Positions 1 to 5,800 are shown, numbered from the stretch's first letter. The stretch is DNA of 6,295 bases from an uncultured Erysipelotrichaceae bacterium (GCA_947573745.1 CANPGX010000062.1:1-6295); one strand, 5' to 3'. Program-made: numbers and translations. Notes: generated from the sequence alone by a model not told the origin.

Positions 1-242
1 TCAGTCAATTCTCTCACACAAGACCAGATGGCAGTAATTGCTTTTCTGTTGTGCAAGTATCTTATAGAGCTTTAGGAGAAAATATTGCCTGGGGACAGCC
101 TACACCTGCTGTGGTCATGGAACGCTGGATGGGTTCAGATGGTCATAGAAAGAATATTCTAGATAGTCGATTTACAGGTTTAGCTGTAGGTGTAGCAGAA
201 AGTAATGGTACCATGTACTGGGTACAAATCTTTATCGGATAA
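1..242 (+). CDS. CAP/SCP-domain extracellular protein, C-terminal fragment
   Basis: The reading frame enters at base 3 and stays open for 79 codons to a TAA at 240-242, so the 5' part lies outside the window. A GTG at 51 lies inside the domain and is not the true start. The visible part is the C-terminal half of a CAP (SCP/PR1, SpoIID-neighbour YkwD-like) domain: HTRPDG near the left edge, then GENIAWG, GSDGHRKNIL and the closing strand YWVQIFIG. The histidines in HTRPDG and GHRKNIL are the usual cavity histidines of the family, and both are kept. The protein ends right after the domain, as in bacterial CAP proteins that carry a signal peptide or cell-wall repeats upstream; that part cannot be seen here. 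CAP proteins are usually exported, and their bacterial substrate is unknown. The gene converges on the minus-strand unit that ends at 283. Confidence 0.9.
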   Translation, partial: SQFSHTRPDGSNCFSVVQVSYRALGENIAWGQPTPAVVMERWMGSDGHRKNILDSRFTGLAVGVAESNGTMYWVQIFIG

Positions 243-265
243 AAAATAACGAAGTGGATCCAATG

Positions 266-293
266 AAAAAGGATGCACTTTTTTATTGCATCC
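266..293 (-). terminator. Rho-independent terminator of the transporter–SDR–pyrophosphatase-like unit
   Basis: On the minus strand, GGATGCA (293-287) and TGCATCC (277-271) form a perfect 7-bp stem around a 9-nt loop, followed at once by TTTTT (270-266). The first stem arm contains the last codons of the pyrophosphatase-like gene, and its TAA stop (285-283) lies in the loop, so terminator and coding end overlap. The + strand can fold a different, longer hairpin over 251-300 but has no U-tract after it, so termination of the CAP gene by this element is uncertain. Confidence 0.8.
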
Positions 294-630
294 TAACTTC
301 AAATTTAAAATATTGTTCTTGAAAATAAACTTGTTGAATGATTTCTTCTTTTGAATAAAGACCTAAACGTGGTGCGACAACCCACTTTTCTTCAACATCG
401 TTTTCACGATGAATAACAGCAATAACGACACCCCGATAAGTTTTCATTGCTTCTTTAACACCTAAGACATAGGCATCTTGATAGTCACCATCAGGAGCCA
501 TGATCCCCTTAACATAACCATAATGAATAGGATAATATAAATGAGGGAACTTTGGATGAACAGAACCTAATGGACGGTCAATATGAACTTCTACATATTG
601 TCCGATGATAGATGTGCCATTGAGATTCAT
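283..630 (-). CDS. Short inorganic pyrophosphatase-like protein (family I fold)
   Basis: A 115-residue protein, well short of the roughly 175 residues of typical bacterial family I pyrophosphatases. The core is recognisable: YYPIHYGYVKG (residues 32-42) matches the YPxxYGY segment, and DGDYQD (47-52) keeps the three metal-binding aspartates of the signature. Aligned by eye to the E. coli enzyme, the second metal cluster is altered: R75 stands where Asp97 is expected and E80 where Asp102 is, while K82 matches Lys104. The N-terminal Lys/Glu/Arg active-site residues and the C-terminal Tyr-Lys pair are not evident. It may therefore act on another phosphoanhydride, or not be catalytic. It follows the SDR stop by 6 bp with only a weak GG before the ATG, so translation is probably coupled. 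The start fits the beginning of the fold. No transmembrane segment is seen. Confidence 0.8.
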   Translation of the reverse strand: MNLNGTSIIGQYVEVHIDRPLGSVHPKFPHLYYPIHYGYVKGIMAPDGDYQDAYVLGVKEAMKTYRGVVIAVIHRENDVEEKWVVAPRLGLYSKEEIIQQVYFQEQYFKFEVRMQ

Positions 631-636
631 AGGAAT

Positions 637-1284
637 TTACCATATAAAATTAGATTTAGCTGCTTCACCATTATCGATTAAGATATCTTGAGCAGTCATA
701 GACTGATTAATCACTGTCACAAAATAAGCCCAGTCCGCTATTTCTTCAACAGAAGCCCATTTAGGAAGAAGCGTTTCGTTCATCACAGCTTGCCAGAGTT
801 GAGGATCATCAATGATGTGACGATTTAGATCGGTTAATACACCACCAGGAGATAAACTATTAGCTGTGGCATGAAACTTTGCAATACGTAAGGCTGTGCT
901 TTTCATATAAGACACCATACCGCCTTTGCTAGCGACATATTCAGGGAATTCGGCTCCTGTCAAAGCACTGGCAGAAGCAATAAATAGAATACTATGAATA
1001 TTTTTTTGAATACCATAGTTCTCAGTGATACGCATTGTTCCTTTAAGATTGATATCAATATCTTCTCCAGAATTTTGAACACCAGCATTATTGATAAGAA
1101 TATCAATAGGAGGTAATTTAGGAAGGTCTCCTTTAAAAATATCTGTTAAATAATGTGTATAATAGCTATGTTCAATGGTTGATGATAAACGATCCAAGCC
1201 AAAGACTTGATGCCCTTGATCTAAAAATTTTATCGCAATAGCCTTGCCAATACCTTGACTGGTGCCGGTAATTAATATATTCAT
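637..1284 (-). CDS. Short-chain dehydrogenase/reductase (SDR), 3-oxoacyl-ACP reductase-like
   Basis: A 215-residue cytoplasmic NAD(P)-dependent oxidoreductase of the classical SDR family. It has the dinucleotide motif TGTSQGIG (residues 6-13), D31 at the end of the second strand (which usually favours NAD(H)), NNAG (65-68), serines 104/106 as catalytic Ser candidates, the YVASK motif giving Y116 and K120, and SPGGVLTDL (145-153) after the active site. It is about 30 residues shorter than a typical FabG; the segment between NNAG and the catalytic Ser is compact. Database names such as 3-oxoacyl-ACP reductase would be generic, and no fatty-acid gene is nearby. AAGGAG lies 8 bp before the ATG and overlaps the TAA of the transporter gene upstream, which ties it to that operon. 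Substrate unknown; a role linked to queuosine precursors is only an inference from position. Confidence 0.9.
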   Translation of the reverse strand: MNILITGTSQGIGKAIAIKFLDQGHQVFGLDRLSSTIEHSYYTHYLTDIFKGDLPKLPPIDILINNAGVQNSGEDIDINLKGTMRITENYGIQKNIHSILFIASASALTGAEFPEYVASKGGMVSYMKSTALRIAKFHATANSLSPGGVLTDLNRHIIDDPQLWQAVMNETLLPKWASVEEIADWAYFVTVINQSMTAQDILIDNGEAAKSNFIW

Positions 1285-1296
1285 ATAAGATACTCC

Positions 1297-2040
1297 TTAT
1301 TTAGATTTGATATATTCAAAGTAGTTTTTACCTACTTGCTCTTTTTTCCATTTTTGACATACAACATAACCGATAGGTGAAAAAATGACTTCACAAAGAA
1401 GCTCAACAATCATCCCAGAGATAGAACAAGTGACACATTGTAATAAACTCCATCCAAAGAAAACATGACTCACAATCAAAGCAAAGACAAAATTATCACA
1501 AAATTGACCCATGGCCGTGGAAATATATGAACGTGTGGAATAAGCTACAAAACTGTCAGCATTTTTTTTAAAGATGTGACCAATACGATCATTTAAAAAG
1601 TTATTGATAAAGGCAGAAATGATAAAGGCTATGGAACTTCCAAGCAAGACATACCATGTTCCAGAAATGGTATGATCTAAAGCTAGATTGATCATGGCTT
1701 GATGACCCTCAACATAGGATTCTGACCATATACCCGGAATATTGCCTGCAATGAATAAAATAAAACAAACGAAAAGATTGATTCCAACTGCAAAAATAGA
1801 AATTTGAGTGGCTGCTTTAGGACCAAAATGCTTCGTTATCACATCCATAGACAAAAAAGAAATCCACGAAACAATGATACCACCATCAAGGGCCAACCAA
1901 TCTACAGGTAATGTTATACTCTTATTGGCCAATAGATTCATCGTGATAAGAGAAACAGCAAATAGTGTCACCATTGTTGATGGTACATTCCTTAATAGAA
2001 TGCTCATTTCTTGGATTTCATATTTTATTTTTTTAAACAT
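1297..2040 (-). CDS. yhhQ: VUT/YhhQ-family queuosine precursor transporter
   Basis: A 247-residue membrane protein of the VUT (YhhQ, formerly DUF165) family. Hydrophobic segments lie at about residues 22-38, 48-66, 79-100, 127-147, 183-199 and 203-226, giving six likely helices with a basic, Lys-rich end at both termini. Family-typical stretches are LDGGIIVSWISFLSMDVITK (51-70), where the acidic residues sit inside helices, and the SYISTAMGQFCDNFVF region (171-186). Characterised relatives import 7-deazaguanine precursors (preQ0, preQ1) for queuosine synthesis in tRNA. The upstream leader folds as a preQ1-I riboswitch, which independently supports the substrate. The ribosome binding site AAGGAG lies 9 bp before the ATG and forms part of the riboswitch pseudoknot. 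No queC/D/E/F or tgt gene is in view, so which precursor is carried (preQ0, preQ1 or queuine) stays open. Confidence 0.9.
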   Translation of the reverse strand: MFKKIKYEIQEMSILLRNVPSTMVTLFAVSLITMNLLANKSITLPVDWLALDGGIIVSWISFLSMDVITKHFGPKAATQISIFAVGINLFVCFILFIAGNIPGIWSESYVEGHQAMINLALDHTISGTWYVLLGSSIAFIISAFINNFLNDRIGHIFKKNADSFVAYSTRSYISTAMGQFCDNFVFALIVSHVFFGWSLLQCVTCSISGMIVELLCEVIFSPIGYVVCQKWKKEQVGKNYFEYIKSK

Positions 2041-2049
2041 TGTAAAATT

Positions 2050-2093
2050 CTCCTTGTTTTTTATTGGTAAGATGGTTAATCAAGAAACATCTC
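2050..2093 (-). promoter_or_regulatory. Candidate preQ1 class I riboswitch controlling translation of the VUT transporter
   Basis: Minus-strand RNA order. P1 pairs GAGAUG (2093-2088) with CAUCUU (2074-2069), five Watson-Crick pairs plus one G-U. The 13-nt loop UUUCUUGAUUAAC (2087-2075) ends in the AAC followed by C expected of preQ1-I, where the loop cytosine reads the ligand. An A-rich tail with AAUAAAAAA follows, then CAAGGA (2056-2051), which can pair with UUCUUG in the loop (2086-2081) as pseudoknot P2. CAAGGA overlaps the Shine-Dalgarno AAGGAG (2055-2050), so ligand binding should hide the ribosome binding site. There is no U-tract hairpin, which argues for translational control. The fold sits about 12 nt after the predicted transcription start. 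The linker between P1 and the A-run is some five bases longer than in the B. subtilis example as remembered, which lowers confidence a little. Confidence 0.72.
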
Positions 2094-2112
2094 TTTTTTA
2101 ATGACAAATCAC

Positions 2113-2141
2113 ATTATAGACATTCCTATTTTAGATGTCAA
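2113..2141 (-). promoter_or_regulatory. SigA-type promoter of the transporter–SDR–pyrophosphatase-like unit
   Basis: On the minus strand, a perfect -35 TTGACA (2141-2136) and a perfect -10 TATAAT (2118-2113) are separated by exactly 17 bp (2135-2119). The expected start is near 2106, giving a leader of about 65 nt that holds the riboswitch. The spacer begins and ends with an inverted repeat, GACAT at 2139-2135 and ATGTC at 2123-2119, which could be an operator or chance. Confidence 0.88.
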
Positions 2142-2163
2142 TCAGAATCGTAGAGAGACTTTG

Positions 2164-2859
2164 TCATTTGAGAACTCTATATTTGAGTTCAATATAAGAA
2201 TTTTTTAAGACATGACATTCTAATAACTCTAATGCCTTGAGTTGATGGAGTTCCTGAGGAAAACGGATAGATGTACCATCTATCATGGTAGGGGTATCTT
2301 TACCTCCTACAAGAAGAGGTGCCACCACAAGGTGAACATAGTCAATGAGGTTTTCTCTTAAAAATAAGCCATTGAGAGAACCACCTGATTGAATCGTTAT
2401 AGCTTTAGCACTGTATTTTTCTTTCATATCGATTAATAAGCGATTTAGATTTAATGTATCATAGGATAAAATATCAAGATTAGTATATTTTTTTTGTAGT
2501 CCATAAGCTTCATGATGTTTACAAGTCGTCACAAGAATCAATCGATCGACCCAACGACATAAATAATCAATGCCATGTTGATTTAAATGGGGTTTATTAT
2601 CAATGATGATAAAACGACAAGAAAGTTTATTGGGGATATTCATTTTTTCATTGATCCCTATTTTAGCCATGACTCTACCTGTATTTAATGAATAAAAATC
2701 TGTTGTGGCTTCAATATCATAATATTGTTGAAGGCCCTCTTTAACACCTGTGATTTGACACCAATCTTTATCAACATCTAGACAGTCTTGTGAACCACTA
2801 TTGATTTTTCCATCAAGTGACGTGAGAAGGAATAAAGTTGTGATGGGTTTGTCTTTCAT
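2164..2859 (-). CDS. Stand-alone RibD C-terminal-domain reductase (dihydrofolate reductase-like fold)
   Basis: A 231-residue protein made of one RibD_C domain, the DHFR-like reductase half of RibD, without the zinc deaminase half. Family landmarks are TTLFLLTSLDGKIN (residues 7-20), FYSLNTGRVMAKIG (55-68), SGGSLNGLFLRENLIDYVHL (158-177) and APLLVGGKDTPTMIDG (180-195). The SGGSLN and VGGKDTP loops correspond to the NADPH-binding region of the family. Such single-domain proteins act as NADPH-dependent reductases of mostly unknown substrate. No riboflavin gene or FMN leader is close by, so a role in riboflavin synthesis is not supported. AAAGGA lies 7 bp before the ATG. It follows the GNAT gene by 48 bp without a visible terminator and is probably the last gene of the tetR operon. 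It ends in TGA about 20 bp before the next promoter, with no terminator seen. Confidence 0.85.
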   Translation of the reverse strand: MKDKPITTLFLLTSLDGKINSGSQDCLDVDKDWCQITGVKEGLQQYYDIEATTDFYSLNTGRVMAKIGINEKMNIPNKLSCRFIIIDNKPHLNQHGIDYLCRWVDRLILVTTCKHHEAYGLQKKYTNLDILSYDTLNLNRLLIDMKEKYSAKAITIQSGGSLNGLFLRENLIDYVHLVVAPLLVGGKDTPTMIDGTSIRFPQELHQLKALELLECHVLKNSYIELKYRVLK

Positions 2860-2907
2860 AGCGTCATCCTTTCTTTATGAGATAGAAGTTTTTTGCCTTT
2901 TTAACGT

Positions 2908-3654
2908 CTATATTCCTGTTAATTTTTTGAATGAATTTGCGTTTAAGATCGTATTTGAAATAAATTCTCCTTTATAAAAGTTGGCCCAATTGTTAAAGAT
3001 ACAAGGGGCGTTTTTAGCCTTTTCTAAGGAATCTATGTGGATAAAATGAATTTTAATATCATGTTCTTTGGCATATTCAGTCAGCTCTTGAACCTCATAT
3101 TCCACATAAGGACATGCATGACTATAATAAATAGTAAATTCCTGTTGGTCTATTTTCATGAGTCTGGCACCATCGTTAAATTGTGGTGTTTCACTCTGGT
3201 CAAAGGATAAAGCTAATAGTTCATAATCTTTAATAGTGTCTACGACTTTAAATTGATAATGCTCAAAAAATTTCTTTTCACTAATAAAGGGTTTCTTCTT
3301 TTTCGAAGTAAGTGTGCACACACCACTCATTCCTTTTGCTTTAGCTTCATTGATGGCATACATCAACAATTCTTTGGCGATGCCTTTTCCTTTATAGCTA
3401 CCAGCAACCCATAAACAATAAATATACATATAATTGTTTCCACTAATTGGAACCCAAGCAGTTTCTAGTGGTTCATATTCAATAAATATTTTTCCTCTAG
3501 CATTTAGCTTTCTAAAAACATGACCTTCTTCCAGTTTGTTTTTAATCCATTCTTTTTTGCAGTCTACACCTTTTTGATGCTTTTTATCTTTGATGGCACA
3601 ACATAGATGTTCATCATCGATATTTTCTAATGTTAAATTGATATATTCATTCAT
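2908..3654 (-). CDS. GNAT N-acetyltransferase with C-terminal YoaP-like domain
   Basis: A 248-residue two-part protein. Residues 1-150 are a GNAT acetyltransferase: strand YMYIYCLWV (75-83) leads into the acetyl-CoA pyrophosphate loop SYKGKGIAKELL (86-97), followed by the helix INEAKAKGM. Residues 172-248 look like a thioredoxin-like YoaP module: a strand FTIYYSHACPYVEYEV (173-188) with C181-P182 at a helix start, IKIHFIHIDSLEKA (200-213), and the family-like tail from NAPCIFNNW to ANSFKKL (215-245). A single cysteine in the CP motif (no CxxC) suggests thiol binding rather than disulfide exchange. Acetyl acceptor unknown. The ATG lies one base after the tetR TAA and has only a poor ribosome binding site (AGAAGA), which points to translational coupling with tetR and joint control. 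A different, more metabolic role is possible, but the regulator pairing favours stress or drug response. Confidence 0.88.
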   Translation of the reverse strand: MNEYINLTLENIDDEHLCCAIKDKKHQKGVDCKKEWIKNKLEEGHVFRKLNARGKIFIEYEPLETAWVPISGNNYMYIYCLWVAGSYKGKGIAKELLMYAINEAKAKGMSGVCTLTSKKKKPFISEKKFFEHYQFKVVDTIKDYELLALSFDQSETPQFNDGARLMKIDQQEFTIYYSHACPYVEYEVQELTEYAKEHDIKIHFIHIDSLEKAKNAPCIFNNWANFYKGEFISNTILNANSFKKLTGI

Positions 3655-3655
3655 A

Positions 3656-4225
3656 TTATTTTTCTTCTAAAGATTGTATTCCTTTCATGATAATTTCTAA
3701 CGATAACTCAAAGCTTTCTTCGATAGATATGGGATTTCCGAAAGCATTATTGTTAACAAGTAAAGCAAAACCTTCTAAAAAGCTTCTTAATGTTCTTATA
3801 GCGTGATGAATATGCTCATCACTCATATTGAGAGATGACATGATCTTAAATAACATATCAAATAATTTTGTTGTAGCTTTGTTTTTTTCAGTACTTTCAA
3901 ATTTATTGTACCAAAGCATCGCTGTAAAAACGCCTTTGTTATGGATCGCATAATGATAAAAAGCATAACACATCTTTTTTAATGCATCATAGCCTGCTAC
4001 GCCAACAGCAGCGTCAATTATTTTCTCTTCCACTTGTTTCCAGCCATAAATCATTAGTTTTTCTTTAATATCATCAAGACTAGAAATATGATTGTATAAA
4101 GATGGTGATTTAATATTAAGTTCTTCAGCAATCATCTTCAAAGATAGATGATCTAGACCTACCTTATTAGATAATCTTGCGGCAGTTTCAATAATCAGTT
4201 CATAACTAATATTGTTTTTTGTCAT
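3656..4225 (-). CDS. TetR-family transcriptional repressor (WHG-type C-terminal domain)
   Basis: A 189-residue regulator. The N-terminal TetR DNA-binding domain covers about residues 7-55, with the helix-turn-helix in LSLKMIAEELNIKSPSLYNHI (27-47). The C-terminal ligand and dimer domain resembles the WHG/TetR_C_33 type: IRTLRSFLEGFALLVNNNAFGNPISIEESF (143-172) carries the typical RxLRSxxxGF and FGxP-SFE pattern. A very strong ribosome binding site, AAGGAGG, lies 6 bp before the ATG. The gene is preceded by a perfect 13-bp-arm palindrome that overlaps its own promoter, so autorepression is likely and would also cover the GNAT and RibD_C genes downstream. The inducer cannot be told from the sequence. 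Translation is probably coupled to the GNAT gene across the TAA-T-ATG junction. Confidence 0.93.
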   Translation of the reverse strand: MTKNNISYELIIETAARLSNKVGLDHLSLKMIAEELNIKSPSLYNHISSLDDIKEKLMIYGWKQVEEKIIDAAVGVAGYDALKKMCYAFYHYAIHNKGVFTAMLWYNKFESTEKNKATTKLFDMLFKIMSSLNMSDEHIHHAIRTLRSFLEGFALLVNNNAFGNPISIEESFELSLEIIMKGIQSLEEK

Positions 4226-4238
4226 CTTTTACCTCCTT

Positions 4239-4274
4239 ACTAATTATATTAATAATATAACTAATATAATTAGT
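4239..4274. promoter_or_regulatory. Probable TetR operator: nested palindrome
   Basis: ACTAATTATATTA (4239-4251) is repeated in exact inverse as TAATATAATTAGT (4262-4274), a perfect 13-bp-arm inverted repeat with a 10-bp centre. Inside it lies a second one, TTATATTA (4244-4251) and TAATATAA (4253-4260), with one base between. The left and right halves could thus hold overlapping operator sites. It covers the -10 box, most of the spacer and the expected start of the tetR promoter and ends just before the ribosome binding site, the usual place for an autoregulated TetR operator. That this regulator binds here is inferred from position. Confidence 0.78.
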
Positions 4275-4282
4275 TTTGTCAA
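4254..4282 (-). promoter_or_regulatory. Promoter of the tetR–GNAT–RibD_C cluster
   Basis: Minus strand: -35 TTGACA (4282-4277, consensus), 17-bp spacer, -10 TATATT (4259-4254, one mismatch to consensus). The expected start near 4247 leaves a leader of only about 20 nt with AAGGAGG at 4238-4232. The inverted repeat 4239-4274 overlaps it. Confidence 0.75.
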
Positions 4283-4285
4283 TAA

Positions 4286-4317
4286 TAAAAAGAGAAACTA
4301 AAAAAATAATTTCTCTT
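4286..4317 (-). terminator. Terminator downstream of mtnN
   Basis: Minus strand: AAGAGAAA (4317-4310) pairs with TTTCTCTT (4297-4290) over 8 bp around a T-rich 12-nt loop, followed by a U-rich run. The stem is AT-rich and the loop large, so strength is uncertain. It lies between the mtnN stop and the tetR promoter, where a terminator is expected. Confidence 0.58.
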
Positions 4318-4369
4318 ACAATCTTTGATTAAATTCAGGTATCCATTAATCTAGTTTCCTATATTTATC

Positions 4370-5062
4370 TCAATAATGGTCAAGTTCATTTATTAAAGCC
4401 ACAGTGATATCTTTGGCAATGATGGCTGCTTGAGCACAGTTTTCTTCAAAATGATCAATACCACTGTGTTTAGCAGTATCAGTAATACAGCGTATAGAAA
4501 TGAATGGGAGATGATTTACATAACAAACATGGGCAATGGCAGCTGTTTCCATATCGACTGTTTGGCAAGCGAATTGATCATTGATTTCTTTTCGTCCCTG
4601 ATCTGTGATAAAAGATTCACCTGTAACCATTTTGCCCCAAACAACCCTTTGCTTTAATTGCATTTTCTCAACGGCTATTTTAGAATATTTTATTAATTTT
4701 GGATCTGCTTCAAAAAAGATAGATTTCATCCATGGATGATACTCAGTTAAAATATCTTTGGCAACATCGTGATAACAAACCTGAGTAGAAATGACAGTAT
4801 CCAATATTTCAAGTTGAGGATCCATCCCTCCTGCTGTTCCAGCATTAACGATACAATCCACACAAAATAAATCGATTAAAAGTTGCGAGGCTATAGCAGC
4901 ATTGACTTTGCATACACCAGAAAACACGGCAACAACTTCTAAATGATTTATAGTTCCTTGATAAAACTCCAGCATAGCTTTTTTAGTCTTTTTAATATCC
5001 TTTATCATAGGTAAAAATGGAGCGAGTTCATCATCACTTGCGCATACGATACCTATTTTCAT
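4370..5062 (-). CDS. mtnN: 5'-methylthioadenosine/S-adenosylhomocysteine nucleosidase (MTAN)
   Basis: A 230-residue cytoplasmic enzyme of the PNP/UDP nucleosidase superfamily that cleaves adenine from methylthioadenosine and S-adenosylhomocysteine, removing inhibitory by-products of SAM-dependent methylation and polyamine synthesis. Length matches the family (about 230). Visible landmarks are MKIGIVCASDDEL with E12 at the catalytic glutamate position, NAGTAGG (73-79), VTGESFI (146-152), the substrate-binding VDMETAAIAHV (169-179) with E172, and the catalytic aspartate in RCITDTA (D195). These match E. coli Glu12, Glu174 and Asp197. The ATG follows AAGGAGG by 8 bp. It stands alone: gaps on both sides exceed 140 bp and a terminator follows, with no luxS or methionine gene in view. 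No SAM riboswitch is seen in the short upstream region. Confidence 0.95.
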   Translation of the reverse strand: MKIGIVCASDDELAPFLPMIKDIKKTKKAMLEFYQGTINHLEVVAVFSGVCKVNAAIASQLLIDLFCVDCIVNAGTAGGMDPQLEILDTVISTQVCYHDVAKDILTEYHPWMKSIFFEADPKLIKYSKIAVEKMQLKQRVVWGKMVTGESFITDQGRKEINDQFACQTVDMETAAIAHVCYVNHLPFISIRCITDTAKHSGIDHFEENCAQAAIIAKDITVALINELDHY

Positions 5063-5218
5063 AATTATACCCTCCTTAAAAAATTAAGTTTATATATCAT
5101 TTGATAAAAAGAATAAACTGCATTTAAGAATTCACATCAAAGCTAATTTCTAAACTCATTAGAATATCATGGATGTCATTTTATACTTGATCATCTAATC
5201 TTTTAGATAAAGCGTAAT

Positions 5219-5635
5219 TTATTTGTTTCTAATTTCAATTATTTTCTTTATATCTTCATACCTTTGATCATTATCTTCTAAATCTATCATTAACCATTTT
5301 TGATTGTTTCCTTCTTTTGTTTCTTTGTAAATTTGTTGTATATCATAACTAAAAGATGAAAATATATTTTCAAAAGTTTCTTTTTCTTTTTTACCAATCA
5401 CAATTAATACTGTAAAATAGTTTTTTCTTGGATATACAGTGCATAAAGATTTACTCCCTTTTTTAAATTTTACATTCCACCCAAATTCCCAGTTACATTT
5501 ACTAAATTCAAATTTAGGTTGTACATTATAAGTATTTTTCATATATTGGCAAAAATGATCCCACAAGTCATTATTGATATATTCCTTCATTTCATATTCG
5601 GTTGGCATATAATTAATATTTTCTTTATTAAACAT
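5219..5635 (-). CDS. DUF3788-family protein, function unknown
   Basis: A 138-residue soluble protein recognised as DUF3788-like. It has PTEYEMKEYINNDLWDHF (residues 11-28), then SKCNWEFGWNVKFKKGSKSLCTVYP (45-69), a hydrophobic strand FTVLIVIGKKE (74-84), and a final WLMIDLED strand (114-121) followed by the helix RYEDIKKIIEIR (125-136). The tryptophan-rich GWNVKFKKGSKSLCTVYP core is the family hallmark; its role is unknown, though the fold suggests small-molecule binding. No signal peptide or membrane segment is present. AGGAG lies 8 bp before the ATG. The upstream gap holds a candidate promoter, and 150 bp of non-coding DNA separates it from mtnN, so it is probably a single-gene unit. Its codons are very A/T-rich even for this window, and the surrounding spacers are long, which might hint at a later insertion. 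Confidence 0.82.
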   Translation of the reverse strand: MFNKENINYMPTEYEMKEYINNDLWDHFCQYMKNTYNVQPKFEFSKCNWEFGWNVKFKKGSKSLCTVYPRKNYFTVLIVIGKKEKETFENIFSSFSYDIQQIYKETKEGNNQKWLMIDLEDNDQRYEDIKKIIEIRNK

Positions 5636-5729
5636 AATTTTCTCCTCTACAAATGACTATTGTAATAATAAATTAACATTTTTATATTTGAAAAATATCT
5701 ACCTAAATATTAACCATATCTATATAATG

Positions 5730-5758
5730 ATTATAATGCTTTTGACAACTATTTTAAA
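5730..5758 (-). promoter_or_regulatory. Candidate promoter of the DUF3788 gene
   Basis: Minus strand: -10 TATAAT (5735-5730, consensus) 17 bp downstream of TTTAAA (5758-5753, four of six matches to TTGACA). An overlapping alternative, TTGTCA (5747-5742) with 16 bp to TATATA (5725-5720), is also possible. The region is AT-rich, so chance matches are frequent. Either would give a leader of roughly 80-90 nt with nothing structured that I recognise. Confidence 0.45.
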
Positions 5759-5800
5759 CCTATTATTCGTACTATAAATCAAACGCCTTTCAAAACAAAC

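Noticed and set aside
1808..2101. Open + strand frame of about 97 codons
   Set aside because: It lies antisense to the VUT gene and its riboswitch leader, has no ribosome binding site, and gives no recognisable protein.
2164..2859. Riboflavin biosynthesis gene ribD
   Set aside because: Only the reductase-like domain is present, with no deaminase domain, no rib neighbours and no FMN riboswitch.
4430..4657. Open + strand frame of about 75 codons
   Set aside because: It is fully antisense to the clearly coding mtnN gene and encodes nothing recognisable.
5193..5208. Hairpin ATCTAA–TCTT–TTAGAT as terminator of the DUF3788 gene
   Set aside because: The stem is only 6 bp of mostly A-T pairs and no U-tract follows on the minus strand.
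5063..5218. SAM riboswitch or strong promoter upstream of mtnN
   Set aside because: No SAM-type conserved core is visible. The best promoter match (TTGATG, 17 bp, TTTATT on the minus strand) is weak and could be chance in AT-rich DNA.
5742..5770. + strand TTGACA as part of a promoter
   Set aside because: No acceptable -10 box lies 16-18 bp downstream, and no + strand gene follows.
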